Assembly: GCA_037968555.1 (NCBI GenBank)
Contig: JBBKVS010000039.1
Span: 1 to 18,827 of the forward strand
Reading direction: 5' to 3'
DNA: 18,827 bases
Origin: JAWXBM01 sp037968555
Lineage (GTDB): Bacteria > Pseudomonadota > Gammaproteobacteria > Xanthomonadales > SZUA-36
Numbering within the stretch: position 1 is the stretch's first letter; each line of letters opens with the position of its first letter. Positions 7,342 to 14,577 of the stretch are shown here, piece after piece. The notes below the pieces were generated by a model that had not been told where the DNA came from, did no database searches, and was given only the letters and a program-made list of their open reading frames with translations. A program made the position numbers and the translations under genes.

Positions 7342-7821
7342 TCAGTGGTGCGCGGTGGCGTCGTTGGCTGAGCGCTTGCTCGATAACAGTTTAAGCAAGT
7401 CAACCGAACTGTCGGCTGCACGCAGGCCTTGTAATAGCTCCGGATCACTGAACAGTTCCGCGATATGCGCCAGCAGCTTGAGGTGATCTTCACCACAGTT
7501 CTCCGGCACCGTCATGGCAAAAAGCAAATCCACCGGTTCGCCATCCATCGCATCGTAGGCCAGAGGTTTTTTCAGGCGTATGAAGGAAGCCCGAATGGGC
7601 CGGTTACCCTTGATACGGCCGTGCGGTATCGCCACACCTTTTCCCAGGCCTGTGCTGCCCAGTCGTTCACGCGCACACAGGCTTTCGAAAATCTCGCGGG
7701 CGCTGAGATCTTCATTGTTCCGGGCCAATTCTTCGCTGATGATTTCCAGCAGCCGTTTCTTGCTGCTGCTGTGCACATCGCAGCGAATACTTTCCGGGCT
7801 CAGCAGATCACTGATTAACAT
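7342..7821 (-). CDS. ptsN: Nitrogen-regulatory PTS EIIA (EIIA-Ntr)
   Basis: EIIA-Ntr is a cytoplasmic regulatory phosphoprotein that, in model Proteobacteria, affects potassium uptake, phosphate signalling and sigma-54-linked nitrogen metabolism. The 159-residue product has the fructose/mannitol-type EIIA fold with the phosphorylation site His67 in GVAIPHGRI and the usual downstream LLFAMTVPENCGEDHLKLLAHIAELF stretch around 98-124. It lies 35 bases after hpf. In most gammaproteobacteria it is fed by PtsP and NPr; here the only visible donors are the PtsI and HPr encoded downstream, so the two EIIA proteins in this cluster probably compete for the same HPr. The ribosome binding site is weak (GAG about 12 bases upstream). 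Confidence 0.94.
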   Translation of the reverse strand: MLISDLLSPESIRCDVHSSSKKRLLEIISEELARNNEDLSAREIFESLCARERLGSTGLGKGVAIPHGRIKGNRPIRASFIRLKKPLAYDAMDGEPVDLLFAMTVPENCGEDHLKLLAHIAELFSDPELLQGLRAADSSVDLLKLLSSKRSANDATAHH

Positions 7822-7856
7822 GTTTGTAATTCACTCATGCAGGCTATGCCCGACTT

Positions 7857-8192
7857 TTAGTTGCTTGGTTCGCCTAAATAGGCTTGTTTATCGTCGCGCG
7901 AGACCTGGTGGTCGCTGCGTTTATCCTTGAAACGTCTGACCTGTCTGTCCAGCTTGTCGACCAGGTCATCAATGGCAGCATACATATCCAGTTCGGAGGC
8001 GTTGGCAAACAGGGATTTACCAGCGGTGTGTAAAGTCGCTTCAGCTTCATGTTGCAGTTTTTCAACACTCAAAATCACATTCAAGGAAATCACGTGGTCG
8101 AAATGGCGGTTAATGCGTTGCATTTTTTCGGTGACGTAAGCATGTAGAGCGGGTGTCACATCGACGTGATGTCCATTGATGTTGATCTGCAT
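7857..8192 (-). CDS. hpf: Ribosome hibernation promoting factor, short form
   Basis: HPF binds the 30S decoding site in stationary phase and helps ribosomes form inactive 100S dimers. The 111-residue protein covers only the N-terminal beta-alpha-beta domain (MQININGHHVDVTPALHAYV ... LDMYAAIDDLVDKLDRQVRRFKDK) plus a short polar tail, so it is the short HPF typical of gammaproteobacteria, somewhat longer than the 95 residues in E. coli. ATG 8192 is well supported by AAGGAG six bases upstream; the in-frame start at 8225 would add 11 unrelated residues. It follows rpoN after 182 bases, a gap that holds a candidate promoter, a hairpin and a C8 tract, so it may be transcribed separately from rpoN and lead the ptsN-hprK-rapZ-PTS operon. 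Confidence 0.94.
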   Translation of the reverse strand: MQININGHHVDVTPALHAYVTEKMQRINRHFDHVISLNVILSVEKLQHEAEATLHTAGKSLFANASELDMYAAIDDLVDKLDRQVRRFKDKRSDHQVSRDDKQAYLGEPSN

Positions 8193-8198
8193 ATTGAA

Positions 8199-8204
8199 CT
8201 CCTT
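8199..8204 (-). promoter_or_regulatory. Ribosome binding site of hpf (decides the start)
   Basis: AAGGAG on the minus strand, 6 bases before ATG 8192. It is one of the strongest sites in the window and fixes the start of hpf. Confidence 0.85.
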
Positions 8205-8280
8205 CAGGCACAAACACGCTGACAAGTCGCAGCGGTCGTTTCAAGCCTGTATTGCTGGAACAGAGGGGGGGGTTAAGGTG

Positions 8281-8314
8281 GGTTGGTTGCCTGTCAGGGC
8301 CATCAAAACCAACC
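8281..8314 (-). other. Inverted repeat in the rpoN-hpf gap
   Basis: Arms 8281-8288 and 8307-8314 are perfect 8-base complements (GGTTGGTT/AACCAACC). The 18-base interior contains a smaller GCC/GGC pairing, so the whole can extend into one longer hairpin. It lies in the presumed hpf leader, just 5' of a C8 tract in the mRNA (8265-8272 on the plus strand as G8). No U-run follows, so an intrinsic terminator of rpoN is unlikely; a leader structure or Rho-related region is possible. Confidence 0.4.
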
Positions 8315-8350
8315 AGTCTGGTGAAATAATTAATCATCTTCGGTGCCAAT

Positions 8351-8356
8351 TTTATA
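8351..8356 (-). promoter_or_regulatory. Candidate -10 element for hpf
   Basis: TATAAA reads on the minus strand about 20 bases after the rpoN stop, and would give an hpf leader of about 150 bases. No convincing -35 box or sigma-54 (GG-N10-GC) element was found at the right spacing, so this is a weak call supported mainly by the 182-base gap and the strong hpf ribosome binding site. Confidence 0.25.
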
Positions 8357-8374
8357 CCCACAGCGGATGCTTTC

Positions 8375-9859
8375 CTAGTCCGATTGTCCACGTTTCGCAG
8401 CCGCCTGTGACATGCGAGCCCGTCTGCGGTGTTGGCGCCGTCGGTCAGCGCTGGAACCTATGCCCAGGGTTTCCCGGTACTTGGCCACGGTTCTGCGCGC
8501 TACCTGGATGCCGGAATCCTGCAATATGGCAGCCAGATCCTGGTCGCTGAGGGGCTGGGAATCCGGTTCATTGTCCAGCAGTAATTGCAGCCTGGCTTTG
8601 ACAGCGGTTGCGCTTACCGGATGACCCTGGTCCGTAATTACATGGCTGGAAAAGAAGTATTTCAGCTCAAAAACGCCCCTGGGCGTGAGCATGTATTTGC
8701 GCGTGGTGGCCCGGGATACGGTGGATTCATGCACTTTGACCAGCTCGGCTACTTCGCGCAAAACCAGCGGTCGCATGGCAATTTCACCGCTTTCGAGAAA
8801 ATCCTGCTGCATGTCAACGATGCATTGCGAGACGTTGAGCAGCGTGCGATTACGCATCTCCAGACTGGACATCAGCCAGCGTGCTTCCTGCATGCGTCCT
8901 TTCAGGTAGTCGCGGTCCTTGCCACCTGATTTGCGCAATAAGTCGATGTAATACTTGTTCAACCGCAAACCCGGATCGTTTTCCGGATTCAGTGTGACCC
9001 GCCAGCTATCGTCCACCCGGGTGGCGTAAACATCCGGTACAAGGTATTCGTTACGACGATTGTCAAAGCGGGTGCCGGGTCTGGGATCCAGTGACTGGAT
9101 CAACTCCAATGCTTCGACCAGCTTGTCTTCCTTGGCCCCGCTTTGTTTGCGGATTTCAGCCAGGTCGTGCTGGGCTACCAGGTCGAGAAAATCCCGCGCG
9201 ACCTTCAGGGCCAGTTCCCGACCTGGGGTATCACCGGGTAAAGCGGCCAATTGCACCCGTATACATTCGGCTGTATCGCGGCTGGCCACCCCGACGGGTT
9301 CCATGCGCTGCACCCGGTGCAGTACGGCCAGTACTTCATCGATATCAACCAGAATTTCCGGAGCCAAGCTGCCACGTATGTCGTCCAGGCTGTCCTGCAG
9401 GAAGCCTTCTTCATCCAGCCCGAAAACGATGGCCGCAGCGATAGCGCCATCCTTGGGAGAGAAATGGCTGAGATTGATTTGCCACAGCAGGTGGTCACGC
9501 AGATTGCCCTCGCTGTAGTCCGCCAGCTGTAGTTCGCCTGAATAGCTTTCGCCACCGCTGGAGGTATCACCCCATTGCTCTTCAAAGGCCCCGTCTTCGC
9601 CCCAATCGTTGTTTTCCAGGTCCAGGTCCTTGGAGGGTTCATCGGAGCTGGAAGATTCAGTATCTGAGCCTGCAGCCTGGTCCAGCGGATCGCTGGATTC
9701 AGCTTCCGCGCGCTCCAGAATGGGATTGGATTCGAGTACATCCTGGATGTACTCGCGTAACTCAATGCGGTTCAGCTGCAACAAACGGATAGCTTGCTGC
9801 AGCTGCGGCGACAGCGCCAGTTTTTGCGATAGTCTTAACTGCAGTGATTGTTCGGCCAT
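8375..9859 (-). CDS. rpoN: RNA polymerase sigma-54 factor
   Basis: RpoN directs RNA polymerase to -24/-12 promoters that need an activator ATPase. The 494-residue protein has all regions: the glutamine/leucine-rich activator-contact region I (1-50, LRLSQKLALSPQLQQAIRLL), a very acidic linker II (about 53-110), the core-binding domain (about 120-300), a helix-turn-helix at about 366-385 (LREVAELVKVHESTVSRATT) and the RpoN box ARRTVAKYRE at 454-463. After the RpoN box the protein continues for about 30 residues with an arginine cluster (RRRQHRRRAR); most RpoN proteins stop sooner, so this basic tail is unusual. It lies 70 bases after lptB. That gap ends in a T7 run just before the start codon and has no strong ribosome binding site. 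Confidence 0.97.
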   Translation of the reverse strand: MAEQSLQLRLSQKLALSPQLQQAIRLLQLNRIELREYIQDVLESNPILERAEAESSDPLDQAAGSDTESSSSDEPSKDLDLENNDWGEDGAFEEQWGDTSSGGESYSGELQLADYSEGNLRDHLLWQINLSHFSPKDGAIAAAIVFGLDEEGFLQDSLDDIRGSLAPEILVDIDEVLAVLHRVQRMEPVGVASRDTAECIRVQLAALPGDTPGRELALKVARDFLDLVAQHDLAEIRKQSGAKEDKLVEALELIQSLDPRPGTRFDNRRNEYLVPDVYATRVDDSWRVTLNPENDPGLRLNKYYIDLLRKSGGKDRDYLKGRMQEARWLMSSLEMRNRTLLNVSQCIVDMQQDFLESGEIAMRPLVLREVAELVKVHESTVSRATTRKYMLTPRGVFELKYFFSSHVITDQGHPVSATAVKARLQLLLDNEPDSQPLSDQDLAAILQDSGIQVARRTVAKYRETLGIGSSADRRRQHRRRARMSQAAAKRGQSD

Positions 9860-9929
9860 GCTATCTGAAAAAAATGCCTTGGCAGTGAAACACGCTCAGG
9901 ACAGTGTACACCTTCAGTTTAAGTAGGAA

Positions 9930-10649
9930 TTAAAGTCGGAATTCCTTACCCAGGTAAACATCTCGCACCCGGTCATTGGCGATGATTTCGGCTGGCTCGC
10001 CCGAAGCCAACACGTGGCCATCGGCCAGGATATAAGCATAATCGCAGATACCCAGGGTTTCACGCACGTTGTGGTCGGTGATCAGCACGCCTATGTCCAG
10101 GTCGGTCAGATGTTGCACAATGCGCTGAATTTCGCCTACGGATATGGGATCAACCCCGGCAAAGGGTTCATCCAGCAGGATAAAACGTGGCTTGGCAGCC
10201 AGCGCACGGGCGATCTCAACGCGCCGCCGTTCGCCGCCCGACAGGCTGAAGCCCATTTGTCCGGCAAGGTGTGAAATGCCCAGGTCTTCCATTAGCATCA
10301 TTAAAGTGTCTTCGCGGCCGGCCTGGTCCAGATCCTTGCGCAGCTGCAGTATGGCCATGATGTTATCTGCCACGGACAGTTTGCGGAAAATCGATGCATC
10401 CTGCGGCAAATAGCCTACGCCCATGACCGAGCGAATATTGACCGGCGCATGGGTGATGTCAACGTCATCCACCAGGATGGCACCGCTGTCTACCGGGATC
10501 AGACCGACTATCATGTAAAAACAGGTCGTTTTTCCCGCCCCGTTAGGGCCCAGCAAGCCGACCACGCGGCCGGGTTTTACACTCATACTGACTTTGCTGA
10601 CGACGTCCTTGTTGGCGTAGGACTTGGAAATTCCTTCAGTGCGCAGCAT
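9930..10649 (-). CDS. lptB: LPS export ABC transporter ATP-binding protein LptB
   Basis: LptB is the cytoplasmic ATPase of the LptB2FG complex, which extracts LPS from the inner membrane and drives it along the LptC-LptA bridge. The 239-residue product has the Walker A GPNGAGKT (34-41), the signature LSGGE (136-140), the Walker B ending FILLDEP with the catalytic Glu161, and the switch His193 (ITDHNVRET). The C-terminal YLGKEFRL matches the LptB family rather than other ABC ATPases. I chose ATG 10649 because MLRTEGISKSY aligns with the family's normal N-terminus. An ATG at 10673 and a GTG at 10658 are possible and would add a few residues, all inside the lptA 3' end. lptF and lptG are not in the window, as is usual. 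Confidence 0.95.
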   Translation of the reverse strand: MLRTEGISKSYANKDVVSKVSMSVKPGRVVGLLGPNGAGKTTCFYMIVGLIPVDSGAILVDDVDITHAPVNIRSVMGVGYLPQDASIFRKLSVADNIMAILQLRKDLDQAGREDTLMMLMEDLGISHLAGQMGFSLSGGERRRVEIARALAAKPRFILLDEPFAGVDPISVGEIQRIVQHLTDLDIGVLITDHNVRETLGICDYAYILADGHVLASGEPAEIIANDRVRDVYLGKEFRL

Positions 10650-11262
10650 TGCTGCCACTATCGGAAATTTCATCGTTATTTTTGGGATCTGCAGCTGGAG
10701 CAGCATCGGCTGGCCTGGGTTCTGTTTTGGAGTTCTTCCTGGATTCAGCGGGAGTAATCACTTCGGGTTCCAGCTGAATGCGAATGCGGCCATTGTTATC
10801 GCCACCGCTACCCTGGAAATGCTGCTGGTTCATGTCGTATACCAGTAACTCACCACTGATCTTGTACTGCGGATGATTGACATCGGCGTTGCCGGTCAGG
10901 GTCACAATGCCCGTGGCCACATGGTAGCTGATGGTTTTGGCGGTGGCCTTGACCAGCCCTTGTAGTTCAATTTCCTGTTGCAGCAGCACCGGGTTGCCAT
11001 TGAGCAATACTTCATGCACCTTGCCTTCCGATTTTTCTACCTCCGCCTGGTCGGCTATTACCAGCAAAGTGCCCTGGCGGATTTCCACGTTGCCGCGGAG
11101 TGTGGCCTTGCCATCACCCAAAGTGCCTTCAGATGCGTCAGCATTGATCAGCAAGGGCTGTTGTCGATCGGTTTCCAGCGCCAGCGCTGACCATGCCGGC
11201 AGCAAGGCCAGTAACGGCAGAGACAGCAAGGCCAGCCGCAATGGGTGACTATGGTGTGGCAT
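10636..11262 (-). CDS. lptA: LPS transport periplasmic protein LptA
   Basis: LptA forms the periplasmic filament that carries LPS from LptC to LptD. The 208-residue product begins with a clear signal peptide (a positively charged PLR followed by a leucine-rich core, predicted cleavage after SALA near residue 28) and an OstA/LptA beta-jellyroll domain at about 35-165 (LLINADASEGTLGDGKATL, the start of the domain). Residues about 165-208 form a hydrophilic, low-complexity tail rich in Pro, Ala, Asp and Asn, longer than in E. coli LptA (185 residues). ATG 11262 overlaps the lptC end by 14 bases and places the signal peptide at the N-terminus; an ATG at 11292 would add ten residues in front of it. 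The weak ribosome binding site fits coupling to lptC. Confidence 0.92.
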   Translation of the reverse strand: MPHHSHPLRLALLSLPLLALLPAWSALALETDRQQPLLINADASEGTLGDGKATLRGNVEIRQGTLLVIADQAEVEKSEGKVHEVLLNGNPVLLQQEIELQGLVKATAKTISYHVATGIVTLTGNADVNHPQYKISGELLVYDMNQQHFQGSGGDNNGRIRIQLEPEVITPAESRKNSKTEPRPADAAPAADPKNNDEISDSGSNAAH

Positions 11263-11812
11263 ATCGTGCCCGCACCTGATGCAGAAATTCATATTGCTTG
11301 TTTTTCATATCAAGGTTCATTCCAACGGCATTGAGTGTGTCCTGATCCTGCTGAATGCTCACTGCCGAATCGGTGCTGGCCAATCGGGGTGTCAGATTCA
11401 GCATGACATCACGGGTCTGTATACCCAGCCGCTTGTTGGTAGTGAGGCTCTGGTTCAGCATATCCACCCGGCCCACCAGCGAAACAAACTCGCGGTCGGC
11501 GGTAATAATGGCCGAGTCGGCGGTAATGTACCACTCATCCTGTTCCTGCATTATGCGCAAATGCGGATTTTCCACGGTTCCCACCTGGCTGTCGGCCTTG
11601 TTGCGCAACATGGGGGCATCCACATGCACATTTACCTTGCCGTTCTTGTCCAGCAACACGCCACTGAAATCCCATAAGGCATAACTGAGGCGGGTATCGA
11701 GATTGGCGGGAGGCAGACCTGTCAAGTCGCGGTTGGAGCGGACGATCAGTGCGGTGGCTATGGCCAGTACCGACAGTGAGATGATGCCTTGCCAGGTTTT
11801 ACGGTGAATCAT
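11249..11812 (-). CDS. lptC: LPS export system protein LptC
   Basis: LptC is a bitopic inner-membrane protein that links the LptB2FG transporter to LptA. The 187-residue product has one N-terminal membrane helix (about residues 8-24, GIISLSVLAIATALIV) and a periplasmic LptC/OstA-like beta domain (about 55-180). The length is close to that of E. coli LptC (191). Sequence conservation is low across this family, so the assignment depends strongly on order: it lies exactly between kdsC and lptA. ATG 11812 overlaps the kdsC stop as ATGA. A longer in-frame reading to 11875 would lie entirely within kdsC and would place the membrane helix away from the N-terminus, so I rejected it. Confidence 0.92.
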   Translation of the reverse strand: MIHRKTWQGIISLSVLAIATALIVRSNRDLTGLPPANLDTRLSYALWDFSGVLLDKNGKVNVHVDAPMLRNKADSQVGTVENPHLRIMQEQDEWYITADSAIITADREFVSLVGRVDMLNQSLTTNKRLGIQTRDVMLNLTPRLASTDSAVSIQQDQDTLNAVGMNLDMKNKQYEFLHQVRARYATP

Positions 11813-12360
11813 GCGGGCAGGTAGTCCTGCATCAATGTATCCATGTGTCCCTGGGCTGCGAGGATGAGGTTGCACAAAGCGCGTACTGCGCCCATGCCGC
11901 CGGCTTCGGCGCTGATCCAGTCCACTTGTTGCCTGACAGCTGGGTCGGCATCCGCCACCGTGACACTGAACCCGACGCGCTTGAGCACCGGTAAGTCGAT
12001 CCAGTCATCACCGGCGTAACAAACCTGATCTGCTTGCAGGCCGGTGGAGGCCAGCAGCTCATCGAGTGCCTGCGATTTGTTATCCGAGCCCTGGAAGATC
12101 AGTTTTATGCCCAGTTCTGCAGCACGTTGGCTGACCATGGGTGATTGGCGACCGGTAATCAGCGCAATCGGTATACCAAAACGCTGCAGGGCTTTGATGC
12201 CCATGCCATCGCGGGTGGAAAAGGCCTTCATTTCCCGGCCGGAATCGTCAAAATACAGCCGCCCATCCGTCATCACGCCATCCACATCGAGTGCCAGCAA
12301 TCGAACCTGTTGGGCTTTTGAGCGCACCTCATCACTGACCCCTTGAAGATAGATCGACAT
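11809..12360 (-). CDS. kdsC: 3-deoxy-D-manno-octulosonate 8-phosphate phosphatase KdsC
   Basis: KdsC removes phosphate from KDO-8-phosphate to give KDO, the inner sugar of LPS. The 183-residue HAD-family protein carries motif I LLALDVDGVMTDG (nucleophile Asp25 and Asp27), motif II in ALITGRQSP (about 66-73), the lysine of SDNKSQALDE (about residue 95) and motif III AGDDWIDLPVL (116-126). The lack of a large cap domain and the short length are typical of the tetrameric C0 HAD phosphatases. It lies 3 bases after kdsD and overlaps lptC by 4 bases, so the KDO and LPS-transport genes are tightly coupled. A GGAG about 11 bases upstream of the ATG is the only visible ribosome binding site. Confidence 0.95.
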   Translation of the reverse strand: MSIYLQGVSDEVRSKAQQVRLLALDVDGVMTDGRLYFDDSGREMKAFSTRDGMGIKALQRFGIPIALITGRQSPMVSQRAAELGIKLIFQGSDNKSQALDELLASTGLQADQVCYAGDDWIDLPVLKRVGFSVTVADADPAVRQQVDWISAEAGGMGAVRALCNLILAAQGHMDTLMQDYLPA

Positions 12361-12363
12361 TTT

Positions 12364-13335
12364 TCAGACCACTCCGGCTACCAAAAGGTCCTGGAAGTTC
12401 AAGGCTCCCTGCAGCTGGCCTTGTTCATCAATCACCAGCAGGCCCTGGATGCGGAATTCCTGCATCATCTGCATGGCCTCAACTGCCAGTGCGTCCGCAG
12501 TGATGCTTTTACCACCGCGCGTCATGACCTGGGTAATGGGCGTGGTGTGCGGGTCTATGGCTGAATCCAGTGCGCGGCGCAAATCGCCATCGGTAAACAC
12601 ACCTACCACCTTGCCATCCGCCCCGGTGATGGCGCACATGCCCAGTCGTTTGCGCGTTACCTCCAGTATGGTCTCACTGAGGCTGGCGTTTTCATCCACG
12701 CGGGGAATTTCATCCCCCTGGTGCATGATGTCACGTATGTAAAGAAGCAGGCGGCGCCCAAGCGCACCCGCGGGGTGTGATCGGGCGAAGTCTTCCTTGG
12801 TGAAGCCACGGGTTTCCAGCAGGGCTACGGCCAATGCGTCGCCCATCACCAGGGTGGCTGTCGTACTGGAAGTCGGCGCCAGGCCCAGCGGGCAGGCTTC
12901 CTTGGCGACACTGACATCAATATGCACGTCGGCATGGCGTGCCAGGGTGGATGAGGGGTTGCCGGTCATGGCCACCAGCGGCACACCCAAACGTTTCAGT
13001 GGCGGCAATATCGCATTCAGCTCGTTGGTTTCGCCGGAATTGGACAGCAGCAATACCACGTCCTCGGCCTTGATCATGCCCATATCGCCATGACCGGCTT
13101 CCGCCGGATGTACGAAAAATGCCGGCGTGCCGGTGCTGGCCAGGGTGGCGGCGATCTTGCTGCCTACATGACCCGATTTGCCCATGCCTATGACCACAAT
13201 GCGTCCCCTGCAGGACAACATGGTTTCGCAGGCAGCCAGAAACTGCTCGTCAACCCGTTCGGACAGAGCGCTGACGGCCGCAGCTTCGGTTTCAATGACG
13301 GCGCGGGCCAATGCCTGTATGGCTTGCTTGTTCAT
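12364..13335 (-). CDS. kdsD: Arabinose-5-phosphate isomerase KdsD
   Basis: KdsD converts ribulose-5-phosphate to arabinose-5-phosphate, the first committed sugar of KDO synthesis. The 323-residue product has an N-terminal SIS domain at about 35-165 (GRIVVIGMGKSGHVGSKIAATLASTGTPA, with a HPAEAGHGDMGMI block and LLLSNSGETNEL) followed by two CBS domains (about 205-265 and 270-323). The length and the SIS-CBS-CBS order match the family. It lies 51 bases after the antiporter gene, with AGGTAG about 9 bases before the ATG, and 3 bases before kdsC. The position in the yrbG-kdsD-kdsC-lptC operon makes the assignment to KdsD, rather than to the paralogues GutQ or KpsF, firm. Confidence 0.95.
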   Translation of the reverse strand: MNKQAIQALARAVIETEAAAVSALSERVDEQFLAACETMLSCRGRIVVIGMGKSGHVGSKIAATLASTGTPAFFVHPAEAGHGDMGMIKAEDVVLLLSNSGETNELNAILPPLKRLGVPLVAMTGNPSSTLARHADVHIDVSVAKEACPLGLAPTSSTTATLVMGDALAVALLETRGFTKEDFARSHPAGALGRRLLLYIRDIMHQGDEIPRVDENASLSETILEVTRKRLGMCAITGADGKVVGVFTDGDLRRALDSAIDPHTTPITQVMTRGGKSITADALAVEAMQMMQEFRIQGLLVIDEQGQLQGALNFQDLLVAGVV

Positions 13336-13386
13336 GAGTGCATTCTACCTGTCATGGCCGTCCCGTTCATGCAGGCTGGGCCGGCT

Positions 13387-14376
13387 TCAGCCAGGAATTC
13401 CGCTGACCACTTTCTCAGCGGTTTGCCAGACCAAAGTCTGGTACGCAAAGAACAGGATCAACAACAGCACACCTGATGAGCGACGTATTCTTCCAGGCCC
13501 ACGGATGCCGTAGGCCATGAAGAACAATAAAACCGTAAACAGGAACATCACGGGCATGTCCTGCATCAGTATGGTGCGCTCAAAACTTACCGACTTGACG
13601 GACGCCGCTATGCCCAACACGCCGAGTATGTTGAACATGTTGGAACCTATGACATTGCCTATCGCCAGGTCGTCTTCCTTACGCAGTGCGCTGGTCAGTG
13701 AGGCGGCCAGTTCGGGCAGGCTGGTGCCCAATGCAACTATGGTCAGTCCTATGACCGTTTCGGACACCTCCAGCATGCGGGCAATGCTGATTGAGCCCAA
13801 CACCAGGAAGTGTGAACTCAATGGCAAAATCACCAATCCCACACCCATCCACACCAATGCCTCGCGGGTGGGCATGTCGCTGGGGATTTCATCGTCGTAT
13901 TCTTTGGCCAGCGGATCATCGGGTTCTTTGCGTGTACCCAGTCGTATCATCCACACGATCAGTGCAGCCAACCCCACCAGTAGAATGTGGCCCTCCAGTT
14001 TGCTGAAAGTCAGGTCGGCTGCCATGATGAAACAGACGATCATGATCAACATCAGTTGTGGGTATTCGCGCTTGAGGGTTTGCGATTCCACCCGCAGGGG
14101 GTAGATCAGGGCGGTAAAGCCCAGAATCAGGCCTATGTTCGCAATGTTGGAGCCTATGGCGTTACCGACCGCCAGGCCGGGTTTGCCCTGGTAAGCCGCC
14201 ACTGCTGAAACCACCAGTTCCGGCGCCGAAGTGCCGAAAGCCACAATGGTCAGGCCTATGATCAGGGGTGATACGCCAAAATTTCGTGCAGTCGCTGAAG
14301 CACCTGCAACCAAACGGTCGGCTCCCCACACCAGGAGGATAAATCCACCCAATAATTGCACTAGCGGAATCAGCAT
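13387..14376 (-). CDS. Calcium/sodium antiporter, CaCA family (YrbG-like)
   Basis: An inner-membrane cation antiporter of the CaCA superfamily, 329 residues with about ten predicted membrane helices. The two inverted ion-binding repeats are plain: alpha-1 at about 41-85 (GLTIVAFGTSAPELVVSAVA, then GNAIGSNIANIGLILG) and alpha-2 at about 209-254 (GLTIVALGTSLPELAASLTS, then GNVIGSNMFNILGVLG), each with the conserved acidic residue after TSxPE. A short charged, mostly acidic loop (about 148-170, RKEPDDPLAKEYDDEIPSD) joins the halves. In E. coli the same place upstream of kdsD is held by yrbG, whose real substrate is not settled; Ca2+ is inferred from the family. It diverges from ibaG and is the first gene of the long minus-strand run. 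It is not needed for LPS synthesis, so the link with kdsD is by position only. Confidence 0.9.
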   Translation of the reverse strand: MLIPLVQLLGGFILLVWGADRLVAGASATARNFGVSPLIIGLTIVAFGTSAPELVVSAVAAYQGKPGLAVGNAIGSNIANIGLILGFTALIYPLRVESQTLKREYPQLMLIMIVCFIMAADLTFSKLEGHILLVGLAALIVWMIRLGTRKEPDDPLAKEYDDEIPSDMPTREALVWMGVGLVILPLSSHFLVLGSISIARMLEVSETVIGLTIVALGTSLPELAASLTSALRKEDDLAIGNVIGSNMFNILGVLGIAASVKSVSFERTILMQDMPVMFLFTVLLFFMAYGIRGPGRIRRSSGVLLLILFFAYQTLVWQTAEKVVSGIPG

Positions 14377-14402
14377 CTGGAGATGATTTTTCCTGCCGCA
14401 GA

Positions 14403-14422
14403 GAGACCAGGCTTCCTGCTGG
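14403..14422. other. Small inverted repeat in the divergent antiporter-ibaG region
   Basis: GACCAG (14403-14408) and CTGGTC (14417-14422) flank 8 bases, about 30 bases before the antiporter start codon. It could be a leader hairpin or an operator half-site pair; nothing else in the 201-base divergent region supports either choice. Confidence 0.25.
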
Positions 14423-14518
14423 TCAATGTAGTTGTGCCTTCCATTGCCATATTTCCACTATGACCCACATTGAAGATAACGGTTGTTTGCTGGCGTGTTT
14501 TCTTTATGATGCCCACTT

Positions 14519-14549
14519 TTGCAAGCCTGCAATTGTAAGATTGCATAAT
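14519..14549 (+). promoter_or_regulatory. Candidate promoter of ibaG-murA
   Basis: TTGCAA at 14519-14524 and CATAAT at 14544-14549 (spacer 19, or 18 if the -10 is read one base earlier) lie about 30 bases before the ibaG ATG. AAGAGG at 14561-14566 is the likely ribosome binding site. The spacing is longer than ideal, so confidence is modest. Confidence 0.4.
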
Positions 14550-14577
14550 GTTTTTGAGACAAGAGGCAACATAGTCT

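Noticed and set aside
8193..8374. Sigma-54 promoter for hpf
   Set aside because: GGCAC is present but no GC lies at the required GG-N10-GC spacing.
9860..9929. TGCC/GGCA followed by T7 (minus strand) as an lptB terminator
   Set aside because: The two arms are separated by only two bases, too few for a loop, so a stable hairpin is not possible; the T-run ends just before the rpoN start.
11813..11875. Upstream extension of lptC
   Set aside because: It lies inside kdsC; ATG 11812 overlaps the kdsC stop and puts the membrane helix at the N-terminus.
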